The position numbers were made by a program, and so were the translations under genes. Source: Tolypeutes matacus (lineage: Eukaryota > Chordata > Mammalia > Cingulata > Chlamyphoridae). Taken from it: a stretch of DNA of 64,000 nucleotides. The DNA lies in NCBI GenBank assembly GCA_026826555.1, contig JAKSZT010053928.1, positions 40,249,639 to 40,313,638 on the forward strand. Reading direction: 5' to 3'. Under the pieces are notes generated by a model. That model was given only the letters and a program-made list of their open reading frames with translations, was not told the DNA's origin and ran no database searches. Positions 11,668-22,502 of this stretch are shown here, one piece after another (position 1 is the first letter of the stretch; every line of letters begins with the position of its first letter).

Positions 11668-12560
11668 ATGGCCCATCCAAACAAAGAGGATAAAAATCCA
11701 GAAATCTTCAATGAAGAACATCAGATTGTGGACATGCTGGGCAAATATCTTTAAGAAATGATCCTCAATATGCTCAAGGAGTTGAAGGAAAATAGAGAGA
11801 AAGACCTAGAGAATATCAGGAAAACAGTGAATGAACAATATGAAATCTCAAAAAAAGAAATTTTGAAGAGAACCAAACTGAAGATCACAGTAACTGAAAT
11901 GAAAAATCCCTAGAGGCTTTCAAAAGCAGATTGAAGCTGGCAGGAGTAAGAATCAGTGAACTCAAAGACAAAACAACTGAAATAAGTCAGGTTGAGAAGC
12001 AAAAAAAAAAAAAAAGAGAGAGAGAAAATAGCTTAAAAGACCTGTGGGACACAACCAAACATACTAAGATTGGCATTATGGGAGTCCCAGAAGGAAAGCA
12101 AGAAGAAAGAGGCACAAGGAATATTCACAGAAAAAATGACCAAAAACTTCCCAAACTTAAAAAAAGATGTGAATATGTATAACCACAAAGTCCCAACAAA
12201 CACCAAACAGAATAAACTTGAATAGACATGTTCCCAGACACATGGTAGTCAAACTGTCAAATGAAAAAGACAAGGAGAAAGTTCTGAAGACTGCAAGAGA
12301 AAAGCAACATGTTATATACAAATGAGTCCCAATTAGATTAAGTGCTTAATTTCCCATCAGAGACCATGGAGACAAGAAGGTAGTAGTAGGATGAAATAAT
12401 TAAAGTGTTGACAGAAAAAAATTTGCCCACCAAGGATTTTATGTCCAATTAAACTGTTTTTCAAAAATGAGGGAGAGTTTAAGACAATCCCAGAGAAACA
12501 AAAGCTAAGAGAGTTCATTGCCAGTAGACCAGGCTGACAAACAATGCTAAAGGGAGTTCT
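11668..12560 (+). pseudogene. L1 copy A ORF1 (RNA-binding protein), broken
   Basis: ORF1p binds L1 RNA as a trimer and chaperones reverse transcription. The start is the ATG of ATGGCCCATCC, which is also present in copy B. The frame hits a stop soon after, then alternate frames carry the pieces: a coiled-coil segment, and from 11931 a reading frame with SELKDKTTEISQVEKQ and MGVPEGKQEERG, the latter being the conserved entry into the RNA-recognition part. A 15-A run (12001-12015) lies inside the coiled coil and is a likely source of frame loss. The C-terminal portion is recognisable to GGGAGTTCTTCAGTCTG near 12560. Not functional. Confidence 0.8.
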
Positions 12561-12899
12561 TCAGTCTGAAAAGAAAGGACTAGATTGTTCAGCATAGAGA
12601 TATATAGACCTCTGCTAAATGAAACCATATGGGTAATTATAAATGCCAGTACTATTGTATTGTACTTTATGATATGTAACTTCATTTCTTACTTCTTACA
12701 GGTGCTAAAATGCAATTGCATAAAAAGTAATGATAAATCTATAGTTTGGGGAATATAATGTGCAAAGTTATAATTTGTAATAAATACAAAAATTAATGGT
12801 GGGATATAGGAAAAGTGTATGTGTATGCTACAGAAGTTAATTAAGATGATATTGAAGAAAAAAATGATCATTATATATTTAGGATGTTAAATTTTAATA

Positions 12900-14104
12900 C
12901 CATGGTAAGCATAATAAAAAAAAAAAAAGAAAATATATGAAAAATATATTCAGAATGAACTGAAAAGCCACTCAATCTAATACTATACACAAAAATAAAA
13001 TAAATGTGAAAGTAAGCCTTAACAAGAATTGAAGGTAAAAAAAGATATGACTTCCAAAGACAAAATATAAAATGGGATAAGGAAGTCCTGAATTTTCACT
13101 AGTTGTTTTAAATGTATATGGATTAAACCCTCTAGGCAAAAGGCAGAGAATGGCAGAATAGATTTTTTTTTAAAAGCATGACCCAAATATATATATTTAC
13201 AGGAAACTCATCTTAAATTCAAAGACATAAGTAGATTGAAAGTGAAAGCACAGAAAAGTACATATACCATGCAGGTAGTAAACAAAGGAGAGCTGAGGGA
13301 GCTACATTAATATCAAATAAAATAGACATTAAGTCAAAAACTGTTTCCAGGGATAAAGGAGGTCATTATATACTGATAAAGGGATCACTTTAACAAGAAG
13401 ACCTAACAATTATAAATATATATACACTTAACAGCAGAGTCACAAAATATATGAAGCAGATTCGAAGGGAGAAACAAATGGTTCTACATTAATAGTAGGA
13501 AACTCCAATACACCACTTTAAAGAATGAGAAGAACATCTAAGGAGAATATCAATAAGGAAATAAAATACTTGAATGGTACTCTAAGCCAACTCTACCTAA
13601 CAGATATATAGAGAACAGTTCACCCCACAACAGCAGAATACACATTCTTCTCTAGGGCACATGGATCATTCTCCAGGATAGACCATATGTTGGGTCATAA
13701 AACAAATCTCAATAAATTCAAAAATATTGAAATCATATAATGTATCTTCTCTAAACACAATGGAATGAAGCTAGAAATCAGTAACAGGGAGAGAAATGGA
13801 AAATATACAAATATGTAGAAATTAAGGAACATATTCTTAAGACAGCAATGTGTGAAAGAAGCAATCACAAGGGAAATTAGGAAATATCTCGAGGTGAAAG
13901 AAAATGAAAACAAAAAATATCAAAACTTATGGGATGTATAAAAGGCAATGCTGAGAGGGAAATCTATAGCTCCAAATGTGGATCAACAAAGCCAAACATG
14001 TTTCTTTGAAAAGACTGACAAAGAAAGAGAGAGGACACAAATAACTAAAAGAGGGACATTGCTATCTATTCCACAAAAATAAAAAAGATGGAGTTTCTTA
14101 GGTA
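12900..14104 (+). pseudogene. L1 copy A ORF2 endonuclease part, broken
   Basis: ORF2p supplies the endonuclease and reverse transcriptase that nick target DNA and copy RNA. Here only the APE-type endonuclease and the start of the spacer remain. A LQETHLKFKDISRLK-like segment near 13195-13245 is the conserved QETH region of the fold. Near 13640-13760 a segment ends in a SKHNGM-like string, where the family normally has a catalytic Asp-His pair, so the Asp looks replaced. Multiple stops occur. The reverse transcriptase is not attached: homology ends near 14104. Confidence 0.75.
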
Positions 14105-14475
14105 TACTTCCAGAGACTGGAGCCTCCCACCTACCTATGTGCCAGGTGTGCATGAAATCTAGGTGGAGCTGCAACTCCTACCCTACAGCTCAATGGACTC
14201 ATCCAAGTCACCTGGTGAGGAGACAACGATGGGAAATGGCCATCCCAGGGAATGGAGAGGGCCTGCATCTGCAGGCAGGATCATCCCACCCACCATATCC
14301 ATGGGATATAAGCCCTCTCTCACTTGGAGTTGGAGTGGACATCACCATCCCAGTCGCCTCTGGATTGGGGGAAGAACTATGGACTAGAGTGGACTTGATG
14401 GTATTCTCTTGCTCACATATGGTGATTCTTGCAATGCAAGAAATTATAACAATGAGGTGGAAAAAAAAAAAAAAC
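14105..14475 (+). repeat. Poly(A)-ended repeat related to 29216-29850
   Basis: The phrases GGACATCACCATCCCAGTCG and GAACTATGGACTAGAGTGG have clear counterparts on the minus strand near 29600-29700. It ends in 13 A at about 14461-14473. I take it to be an L1 3' UTR-type module, since the counterpart at 29216-29850 runs directly into a recognisable L1 3' UTR unit. Confidence 0.6.
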
Positions 14476-14858
14476 TCAGAGAGAACCTGGTGCTGCCACC
14501 AGGTTTGCGTGAGCTCAGCCTGTGGCCAGATCTGATTAGTGTAGGCATGAGCACTTGAACCAAGATGAGGCAATTTGGGGGATTAACCATAAGGGAAGGA
14601 AATCATTGCCTCTCTGGTGGTAAAATAGTCAAGATAGGAGGGAGGTTCTGGACGTGCCTGGGGCCCTCTTCTCTGCGTGTGGAGGGAGGAAGGAAGTTAC
14701 AGGAGGGAAAATGGAAGTTTTTATCAGAGAGGCATGGAGAGGAGAGGCAGAGCCAGCAAAGGAATCTGGGCAGCATTCAAATTTCTTGTTCCATTTGTCC
14801 CCAAGTCTGTAGTATGCTTCCAATAAATACTCCCTTTTCCAAAAAAAAAAAAAAAAAA
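14476..14858 (+). mobile_element. Processed retrocopy of an unidentified transcript
   Basis: A G-rich, non-repetitive-looking block ends with CAATAAATACTCCCTTTTCC and then 19 A. An AATAAA signal 14 bases before a long poly(A) is the signature of a polyadenylated RNA copied into DNA. I cannot name the source. The start is tentative because it abuts another poly(A). A retroviral R-U5-like end is an alternative source. Confidence 0.55.
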
Positions 14859-14905
14859 AGAAGGTACTGGGGATCAAACCCGGGACCTCGTACGTAGCTC
14901 AACCA
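14859..14905 (-). mobile_element. tRNA-derived SINE (DAS-like), cut by gap
   Basis: Read on the minus strand it gives GGTTGAGCTACGTACGAGG and CCCGGGTTTGATCCCC, a tRNA-like A-box side and B box. The rest of the element lies in the N gap. Poly(A) of the preceding retrocopy touches it. Confidence 0.7.
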
Positions 14906-15305
14906 NNNNNNNNNNNNNNNNNNNNNNNNNNNNNNNNNNNNNNNNNNNNNNNNNNNNNNNNNNNNNNNNNNNNNNNNNNNNNNNNNNNNNNNNNNNNNNN
15001 NNNNNNNNNNNNNNNNNNNNNNNNNNNNNNNNNNNNNNNNNNNNNNNNNNNNNNNNNNNNNNNNNNNNNNNNNNNNNNNNNNNNNNNNNNNNNNNNNNNN
15101 NNNNNNNNNNNNNNNNNNNNNNNNNNNNNNNNNNNNNNNNNNNNNNNNNNNNNNNNNNNNNNNNNNNNNNNNNNNNNNNNNNNNNNNNNNNNNNNNNNNN
15201 NNNNNNNNNNNNNNNNNNNNNNNNNNNNNNNNNNNNNNNNNNNNNNNNNNNNNNNNNNNNNNNNNNNNNNNNNNNNNNNNNNNNNNNNNNNNNNNNNNNN
15301 NNNNN
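14906..15305. other. Assembly gap (400 N)
   Basis: A run of exactly 400 N. Repeats on both sides (a poly(A) with a SINE on the left, an L1 3' end on the right) explain why assembly stopped. Anything spanning this gap is not real contiguous sequence. Confidence 0.99.
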
Positions 15306-16105
15306 AAAAAGAATACTATGGGATTGCCAAGTCATATGATAGTTCTAGTCTGAGCTTTCTGAAGCAATGCAAAAGAACTGAAAGCAGGGACTTGAACAGA
15401 TATTTGCACACAAATGTTCATAGCAGAATTATTCAAAATTGCCAAAATATGGAAGCAACCTAAGTATCCATCAATGAATGAATGGATAAATAAATTGTAT
15501 CATATACATACAATGGAAAATTATTCAGCCATAAAAAGGAATGAAGTTCTGATACATGCGACAAATTGGATGAACCTGAAAAGATCATGTTGAGTGAAAT
15601 AAGTCAGACACAAAAGGACAAATATTGTATGATCTCACTGATATGAAATGATTAAAAGAAGCAAATTATTGATTCAGAATTTACAATATAGGTTACAGGG
15701 TGAGACAGGATAGGATACAGAATGAAAAGTTAAGGTTTAAAATGTACAGGGTTCTGAATTGGAATAATGGAAATGTTTTGGTAATGGATAGTGGTGATGA
15801 TAGCACAACATTATGAACATAATTAATAGCACTGAAATATACATCAGAATATGATTAAATGGGGAAATGTTAGATATATGGTAACAGAATAGTTTTTTTT
15901 TTTTTTTTAATCCATGGAACTACATTACACAAATAGTGAACCTGAAGTTAAACCATGGACTACAGTTACTAGTACAATTATAAAATGTGTTATTATTAAT
16001 TATAGTACAGGCTCCACACCAGTGCAAGGTATTAATAATAGGGTGATATATGAGAATCCTTTATTTCATTTATGATTGTTCTGTAAACCCACAGCTTCTC
16101 TAATG
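15306..16105 (+). mobile_element. L1 ORF2 3' end and 3' UTR
   Basis: From about 15370 the sequence follows the conserved tail of L1 ORF2: TGTTCATAGCAGAATTATTC, ATTCAGCCATAAAAAGGAATG, then GATCTCACTGATATGAAATG. A 3' UTR follows with GGAATAATGGAAATG and GATAGTGGTGATG. A T-rich run near 15892-15909 precedes a second 3' UTR module containing ACCATGGACTACAGTTACTAG, homologous to 57180-57370. It may be the 3' end of copy A across the gap, but that cannot be shown. Confidence 0.7.
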
Positions 16106-16828
16106 GGGAGAGGGGGAGAGATACTATGAATTACTATACACCAACAAATGAGATGACCCAGATGAAAATGACAAATTCCTATTAACACACAAACTACCTA
16201 CATTAACAGATCTCAACAAAAGAATAACCAGTAAAGAGAAAAAGTCATTAATCAAAAACCTCCCAACAAGGAAAAGCCCAGGATGAGATGGCTTCAATGG
16301 TGAATTTTTCCAAATATTCCAAGAAGAATTAACACCAATCCTGCTCAAATTCTTCCAAAATATTAAAGGGGAGGGATTACTCCCTAACCCATTAGAAAAG
16401 CCAACATTACTCACATGCCAAAGACAGATAAAGATAAAACAAGAAAAGAAAATTGCAAGCCAATATCACTTATAAATATAGATGTAAAAATCATCAATAA
16501 AATACTGAGAAACTGAATCTGACAGAACATTAAAAGAATTATACACCATATTCAAGTGGGATTTACTCAGTTATGCAAAGGTGGTTCAACATAACATAAG
16601 CAATTAATGGAATAGCATAGTAATAGAGTGAAAGGGGAAACAAACTGCATTATCATTTCACTTGATGCAGAAAAGGCATTTAACAAAATTCAGCATCCCT
16701 TCTTGAAAAATACACTTGAAACTTGGAATAGAAGGAAACTTCCTCATGATAAAGGGCACATATGAAAAATCCACAGCTAACATCATATTCAATGGTGAAA
16801 GACTGAATTTTTTCCCACTAAGAAACCT
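16106..16828 (+). pseudogene. L1 copy C: ORF2 reverse transcriptase fragment
   Basis: A piece of ORF2 covering the spacer and the first half of the reverse transcriptase. Recognisable phrases are TTCCAAATATTCCAAGAAG, AATATAGATGTAAAAATCATC and GGAACTTCCTCATGAT (as AAACTTCCTCATGATAAAGG). Copy C keeps two blocks that copies B and D lack: the AAAGAAAATTGCAAGCCAATA segment after 16440, and ATATGAAAAATCCACAGC near 16760. It stops abruptly near 16828 and the spacer region starts again as copy D. Stops and frameshifts are present. Confidence 0.75.
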
Positions 16829-18840
16829 ATATGAAATGGACTAATTCTTGGAAACACATGAACTACCTACACTGACTCAAAATGAAATAGAAGATGTCAA
16901 CAAAAGAATAACCAATAAAGAGATTGAACCACTATTCAAAAACCTCACAAAAAGGAAAGCTTAGGACCAGCTGTCATCTCTGGTGAATTTTATCAAACAT
17001 CCCAAGAAAAATTAAAACCAATACTGCTCAAACTCTTCCAAAATATTGAAGAAGAGGGAACACACCCTAACTCATTCTATGAATCCAAAATCACCCATAT
17101 TGATATATTGATATATCAAAGCCAGATAAAGATACTACCTTAGTGAATATAGATGTAAAAATCCTCAAAAAATACTAGCAAAACAGTCCAACAGCACACT
17201 AAAAGAATTATATACCAAGATTAAGTGTGATTTATCTCAGATATGGAGGGTGGTTCAACATGAGATAATCAATTAATGTAATGCACCACCTTAAGAGAAC
17301 AAAGGAGGAAAGCCACATGACCATCTCAACTGATGCAGAAAAGGCACTTGAAACAATCCCGCAGCCCTTCTTGATAAAAACTTAGAAAACTAGAAATAGA
17401 AGGAAACATCTTCATTATGATAAAGGGTATGCATTATACTTAATGGTGAAAGACTGCAAGTTTTACCTCTAAGATCAGAAAAGAGATGAGGATGCCCAGC
17501 GTCACCATCACCAATGTTATCCAATATTGTACTGGAAGTTTTAACCAGAGCAATTATGCAAGAAAAATAAATAGAATCATCCAAATTGGAAAGGAAGAAG
17601 TAAAACTTTTCCTACATGCAGATAACATGATCCTATACATAGAAAATCCTGAAAAATCCACAAAAATCCTACTAGAGCTAATAAATGAATTCAGCAAAGT
17701 GGTGGAATTCAAGATCAACATGCAAAAATCGGTAGTGTTTCCACTAGTAAGCAATAATCTGAAGAAATCAAGAGAAATTTTCCATATATAATAGCAACTA
17801 AAAGAATCAAATATCTTAGAATAAATCTGGCCAAGGATATTAAAGACTTGTGCACAGAAAACTATAAAATATTGCTAAAAGAACTCAAAAAAGACCTCAA
17901 TAAATGCAGGGACATTCCTTATAAATGGATTGGAAGATTAAATATTGTCAAATGTCAATTTACAGATTCAATGTAACCCCAGTAAAAAAAAAAAAATCAG
18001 TCTTCTTTACAAAAATAGAAAAGCCAACCATCAAATTCACATGGAAGGGCAAAGGACTCCAATTAGCCAAGGTCAACTTGAAAGAGAACAACAAGGTTGG
18101 AAGACTCAAATTTCTTGATCTTAAAACTTATCACAAAGCCACAGTAATCAAAATAGCATGGAAATGACACAAGGACAAACATATAGACCAATGTAATTGA
18201 ATTGACAGTTCAGAAATCAGCACTCACATTTATGGTCAACTAATTTTTGACAAGGATGCCAGGTTCACTCAATTGGGAAAGAATAGTCTCTTCAACAAAT
18301 GGTGCTGGGAAAGCTGGATGTCCATATGCAAAAGAATAAACTCCTAATCACACAATATACAAAAATCAACTGAAAATAGATCAAAGGCCAACCCAAGTGT
18401 CCATCAACCAATGAATGTGGTATATACATACAATGGAATATCATTCAGCCATAAAAATGAATGAACTTCTGATAAATGTGACAATATGGATGAATCTTGA
18501 AGACACCATGTTGACTGAAAGAAGCCAGACAAAAAGGACAAAGATAGTATGATCTCACTGATATGAAATAATTAGAATAAGGAAATTCTTAGATAGAAAT
18601 CACAATATTGGTTATCAGGGGCTGGGATGTGGTTAGGGAATGGGAGAGTTAATGTTTAAGTTGTGCAGAGATTTCGTTGGGTGATAAAAAAAATTTTGGT
18701 AATGGATGGTTGTAATGGTATTCAACATTATGAATATGCTTAAGAGCACTGAATTATATATTTGAATGACATTTTAAAAGGGAAAACTTTAGATTGTATA
18801 TATGCTACAAGATTAACAATTTTAAAAAACACAACACAGG
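16829..18840 (+). pseudogene. L1 copy D: ORF2 from spacer to 3' UTR, RT-dead
   Basis: A second L1 in the same orientation directly after copy C, starting in the ORF2 spacer and running to the 3' UTR near 18830. The reverse transcriptase is recognisable: [20 protein letters not shown] at about 17570-17635. The position that normally reads F/Y-A-D-D is H-A-D-N here, so a catalytic Asp is lost. An in-frame TAA (17568-17570) with a frame change precedes it. Two small deletions (junctions near 17135 and 17430) are shared with copy B. A further deletion near 18389 joins the region before the C-terminal part to the conserved 3' end. Confidence 0.8.
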
Positions 18841-19084
18841 ATTATCCAACACATTTTTCTCTTTTATTATGTTGCTAGTTTTATATTCTTTTACTACTAT
18901 TCTTTCATTGTTTACCTTTGAGATTACAGCATGCATCCTTGATTTATTCAAGTCTATATATTACAACTGCTTACATATTCTGAATGACGTAAACATCTTA
19001 AAACACTTTAACTCCGTTTAAGTCCTCCTTCCTTTTGTGTTTTGGTTATATAAAACATTTTTGATTGCTCCAAAAGACAGAAAG
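18841..19084. other. 3' flank of L1 copy D
   Basis: AT-rich DNA with no recognised feature. Confidence 0.5.
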
Positions 19085-19400
19085 GAGAGAAATCAGAGAC
19101 ATAGAAGATCTGGGATAATTTGAAACAAATAGTAAGATGGCAGATTTAAATTCAATGTACAAGCAATTACATTAAATGATGATAGTCTAAATACTCTCAT
19201 TGCAACACCAAGATGGTATGATTGCATTAAAATATGATTACATGCTACTTTAGAAACTAGATACAAGTTGACTGTAAGGATACAGAAGGTTGAAAGTTTA
19301 AAAATGGGAAAAGATGTATAATACAAACACTAACCAAAAAGGGAGATAGAGTAGATTTAAAGGAAAGAAGCATTATTGGAGATAAACAGGCAAAGCTATG
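19085..19400 (+). pseudogene. Older L1 ORF2 endonuclease fragment
   Basis: Phrases such as AATAGTAAGATGGCAGATTT, CAATTACATTAAATGATGATAG and GGGAAAAGATGTATAATAC follow the order of an L1 ORF2 endonuclease. The first corresponds to the part before the QETH motif and the last to the GWKKIYHAN-like part. It is strongly diverged and lacks the middle. Confidence 0.55.
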
Positions 19401-19652
19401 ATGGTATAAGTAAGGACTGTGGATACTATGGGAGCTGGGAATTGCTGGAAAAGGGCACAAGGCAGTCTTCTTGGTCAGCTGGAACGATTCCGTTTCTTCA
19501 TCTGTGTGGTAAATATGTGAATATATTCACTTTGAAAAAAATCTTCAAGTTGTATGCTTAAGTATGTGGTTTTCTGAGTATCTTCTATGCATTGGCAAAA
19601 TTTTACATAAAAAGGGGAATCCTACCTATATAAACCATCTGAAGATGCAAAA

Positions 19653-19910
19653 CTCTCCTCCCTCACCTCACATCCAATATAACTCATTGCCCTATACTGA
19701 CCCTCTTTTTATCCAAGTTTCTCCAATGTGGAACCCCACTCAGGTCTGAAGGAACAGCCATGACATTTTTTTAAAATATCCTCCTGTTCAGAAAAACTAT
19801 TTATTAGCAAGCTATACAACAAAATATATTTCAATGGAATCAAAGAGTAAATGTAAATATGCAACTAATAAAAACAGAGAAAAGTATGATTACATATGAA
19901 CCCAGGACCT
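19653..19910 (+). repeat. Direct duplication, copy 1
   Basis: About 250 bases that reappear in the same orientation at 21419-21665. Shared anchors are CTCTCCTC at the start, ATCCAAGTTTCTC, CAGAAAAACTAT and TAATAAAAACAGAGAAAA. By eye identity is roughly three quarters with several indels. I do not recognise it as a known repeat family. Confidence 0.7.
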
Positions 19911-20480
19911 GGAGAAGAGGCTTCATTGGGGTGCAGGAAGCTTGGAGTGAGTGTCCCTCACAGGGAAATACCGAGGGTCTGAAGAAAAGAATTGTATACC
20001 TTTTATCAAAAGGGCACCAACAAGCAATAACTTTATCAGGTCTATAGGCCTTTTTCCCTAACACTTTTTCTCACTAATCCTAACCCTTGAAGGGTTAGAA
20101 AAGTAGGTTGAGAGTTGGGGAAGAACAGACTGAAAAGATGAGTAGAGGCAAACTCGACCACTGAAGATTTCTAGTTGGTACAGGCAAGACTTTGTGGATA
20201 TTATACTATATTGAATTTCTGTAATTACTGAAATGAGAATGTTCTTGAGAACTAAATGGCCCAGAAAAGCTATGGGATCTGTCCAGGAGTTCATCCAGTG
20301 GCAGCAAAGAATGAATCCAAGGAGTGTAGAAGGGTTGGCAGGATAAAAAAGTATCATTTATTCCTGCATTGCATGCTCATAATAAGCCCAGTTTATTCAA
20401 TAAACTTCTTATATGTGAAAAGATGAAGTTGCATGTAAAGGAAGCAAGAAATGTAAATTAATGCATTGACATCATTTTTC
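19911..20480. other. Unassigned DNA
   Basis: No gene or clear repeat is seen between the duplicated segment and the following L1 tail. Confidence 0.5.
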
Positions 20481-21065
20481 ACAATTCAGATTGGCAAAAA
20501 CTTAAAAGACTGATAAAATCCATTTTTGTAAAGATGAGGGGAAATGAGAACTCTAATGCAATGTTGATGGGGATGTCAAAGGGGTGAAATATTTTTGGAA
20601 GGAAATTTGGCATTTTTTCATACATTTTAAATGCAAACAACTTGACTCCAAACTTTCAACCCTAGGAATATATCTTCAAAAACTCTTACATATGTGAACA
20701 AAGATATTTACATAGGGATTTTTAAAAGCTGTACTCTGGAAACAATCTAAATTTTCATCAGTAATGACATAACTTAGAGAACAAGTATTTTTTGAAATAT
20801 TATAGAGGCATTAAAAAGAATAATATAGACACAGATATAGATATGGATATAAATATAAAGATAGAAATATATTTATTTTTTAAAGTCTTCAAAACAAGTT
20901 TTGCAAACTTAAAGCAAGTTTAGAACAATACAAAAAGGTAAGCTGCATGTAATCAGAAACTTGGTTGCATAAATAATAAGTCCCAATTTATGTAAAAATG
21001 AAGGGTATTTAAATATTTTGTTTTATACAGTTCTTTATTGTGGTAATTTTTGAAATAAAAGCTAA
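20481..21065 (+). mobile_element. Old L1 3' end
   Basis: The order CAACCCTAGGAATATATCTT, GAACAAAGATATTTACATAGGG, TCTAAATTTTCATCAGTAATG is a decayed L1 ORF2 C-terminal region ('...PKSPNVHQ...' type), followed by a GATATA-rich simple stretch (about 20827-20875) and a 3' UTR-like AT-rich segment. Confidence 0.55.
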
Positions 21066-21182
21066 ATCAGAATAAAATGAGCTTTAAAATTTAAAGTATA
21101 AGCTTCATGTACACTAGTTCTAACACTCTCTAATGACCTTGCACAAATCTACTAAAATCTTTGGCTGAAATTTTTCACCTTT

Positions 21183-21314
21183 AAAATTAAGATAATAGGG
21201 GTCGGATGTGGCTCATCTGGTTGGGCGTCCGTCTCCCATATGGAGGGACCCGGGTTCGATCCCCAGGACCTCCCGGTAAAAAAAAAAAAAAAAAAAAAAA
21301 AAATTAAGATAATA
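21183..21314 (+). mobile_element. DAS-SINE with 15-bp target duplication
   Basis: A compact tRNA-derived SINE: GATGTGGCTCATCTGGTTGG gives the A-box side and GGGTTCGATCCCC the B box, with about 25 A at the end. It is flanked by the perfect repeat AAAATTAAGATAATA (21183-21197 and 21300-21314). The clean duplication and long pure tail mark a young insertion made by L1 enzymes. It is the best single clue that the genome is an armadillo's. Confidence 0.92.
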
Positions 21315-21418
21315 ATACAACTAACAGGAATTTTGTGAGAATAAACAAGTGAGTAACAATTGGCCAAGTGTTTGAGCATTGTACAAAGTCATTAAACAGT
21401 GGTTGGGTATTATTTATG

Positions 21419-21665
21419 ACTCTCCTCACCTCTAATATAATCAATGCCCTATGCTGACCTCTTTTCATCCAAGTTTCTCAAATGTGAACACCATGCAGCT
21501 CTGACATAAGAGCTCTGCTTTTAAAATATTCTCCTGCTCAGAAAAACTATTAACAAGCTTGCTTTATAGCAAGAAGATCAAAGGTTAAATATAAATATAC
21601 AACTAATATACATCTAATAAAAACAGAGAAAAATATAGGCAGTATTAATGTGAGCCCTAGATGGT
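21419..21665 (+). repeat. Direct duplication, copy 2
   Basis: Homologous to 19653-19910, same orientation, start points about 1.77 kb apart. Copy 2 has an extra TATACATC-like stretch within the TAATAAAAACAGAG end and a longer AAGCTTGCTTTATAGC segment in the middle. Confidence 0.7.
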
Positions 21666-22130
21666 GCAAAGATTTTCTAACTTTAATGGCAACCGGATAA
21701 ATAACAAGGGAAATGACTAATAGATTTGACCAGGCAAAAACGGAAACCTATTTACATTAATACCATAAAAAATTTCACAGCAAACATTAGACCTAAAAGC
21801 TTTTCAACAAAGACGCCAAACACAATTTAACACTCTAATTCTTTAAAAGGTACTGTTTATCTATTATAAAACAAAAAGAACCCTTTAAAGATACTTGGAT
21901 CAAGGACATAATTCACTCCCACAACAAATCAGTCTAATACCGAGGCAAAAAGAAATAGTACAATAATTATACCCCACATTTCTCAATGAAGTTAGCCAAT
22001 ATATTCAAATGAAAATATTTAATGTACCATCATGCATGGTTGGTATTAGCTGATTTTGGTTTAATTCTGTTAATAACTTGACAATGTATGTCAATATCAT
22101 ACAAACAGTCTTAACACATGGTGACATCAT
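21666..22130. other. Unassigned AT-rich DNA
   Basis: No recognised gene or repeat. Confidence 0.5.
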
Positions 22131-22495
22131 GTTAGCTTTAGGGATTTATTCTAAAGAAATCACCTTAAAGTCATGAAAAAGATTCACAAAAACATCATAT
22201 CAGATATAATTTGTGATTGTGACAACAACTGATACAGAATAAATGTCAACCAATAAAGGAGTAGTATAACAATACACAGTCATTATTAAAAATGTGGAGA
22301 AATATTTGCAACGTACTATTAAAAAAAACAAAAAGGCTACAATATTCAATGCATTATAGAACTCAAATATCTATTATACATGCAAATATCAATTATATGT
22401 ATGTATTAAAGATTAGAAGGAATTTTGTCAAAATATTTATAATGTTTACCACTGAGTTAGGATTAATGATGTTTGACTGATTAAGAGGTTGTTTT
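22131..22495 (+). mobile_element. Ancient L1 3' end fragment
   Basis: The run containing CAACCAATAAAGGAGTAG, CACAGTCATTATTAAAAATG and TTTACCACTGAGTTAGGATT follows the order of an old L1M-type 3' end (small-animal 'ATGGTTAAATAAATTATGG' to 'AACAGTGGTTA'). Divergence is high. Confidence 0.45.
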
Positions 22496-22502
22496 TCATA
22501 AT

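Larger units (their letters stand above)
9786..14104 (+). mobile_element. L1 copy A: near full-length, broken LINE-1
   Basis: A LINE-1 with a 5' UTR, ORF1 and the beginning of ORF2 in order. The start is placed where an AAGATGGTGG box appears, the usual YY1-like motif at the tip of mammalian L1 5' UTRs. It can be aligned by eye with copy B (50248-56735) through the 5' UTR, ORF1 and endonuclease part of ORF2. Two insertions interrupt the 5' UTR. Homology stops near 14104, in the spacer between endonuclease and reverse transcriptase, where a poly(A)-ended repeat begins. Many stops and frameshifts mean it is dead as an autonomous element. Confidence 0.8.

Noticed and set aside
14208..14573. Long antisense open frame over 120 codons
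   Set aside because: It crosses a poly(A) and two unrelated repeat pieces, so it is not a gene.
14874..15335. 153-codon open frame
   Set aside because: It consists almost entirely of N from the assembly gap.
21197..21277. Functional tRNA gene
   Set aside because: Boxes A and B are tRNA-like, but the long poly(A), target duplication and lack of a full cloverleaf mark a SINE.
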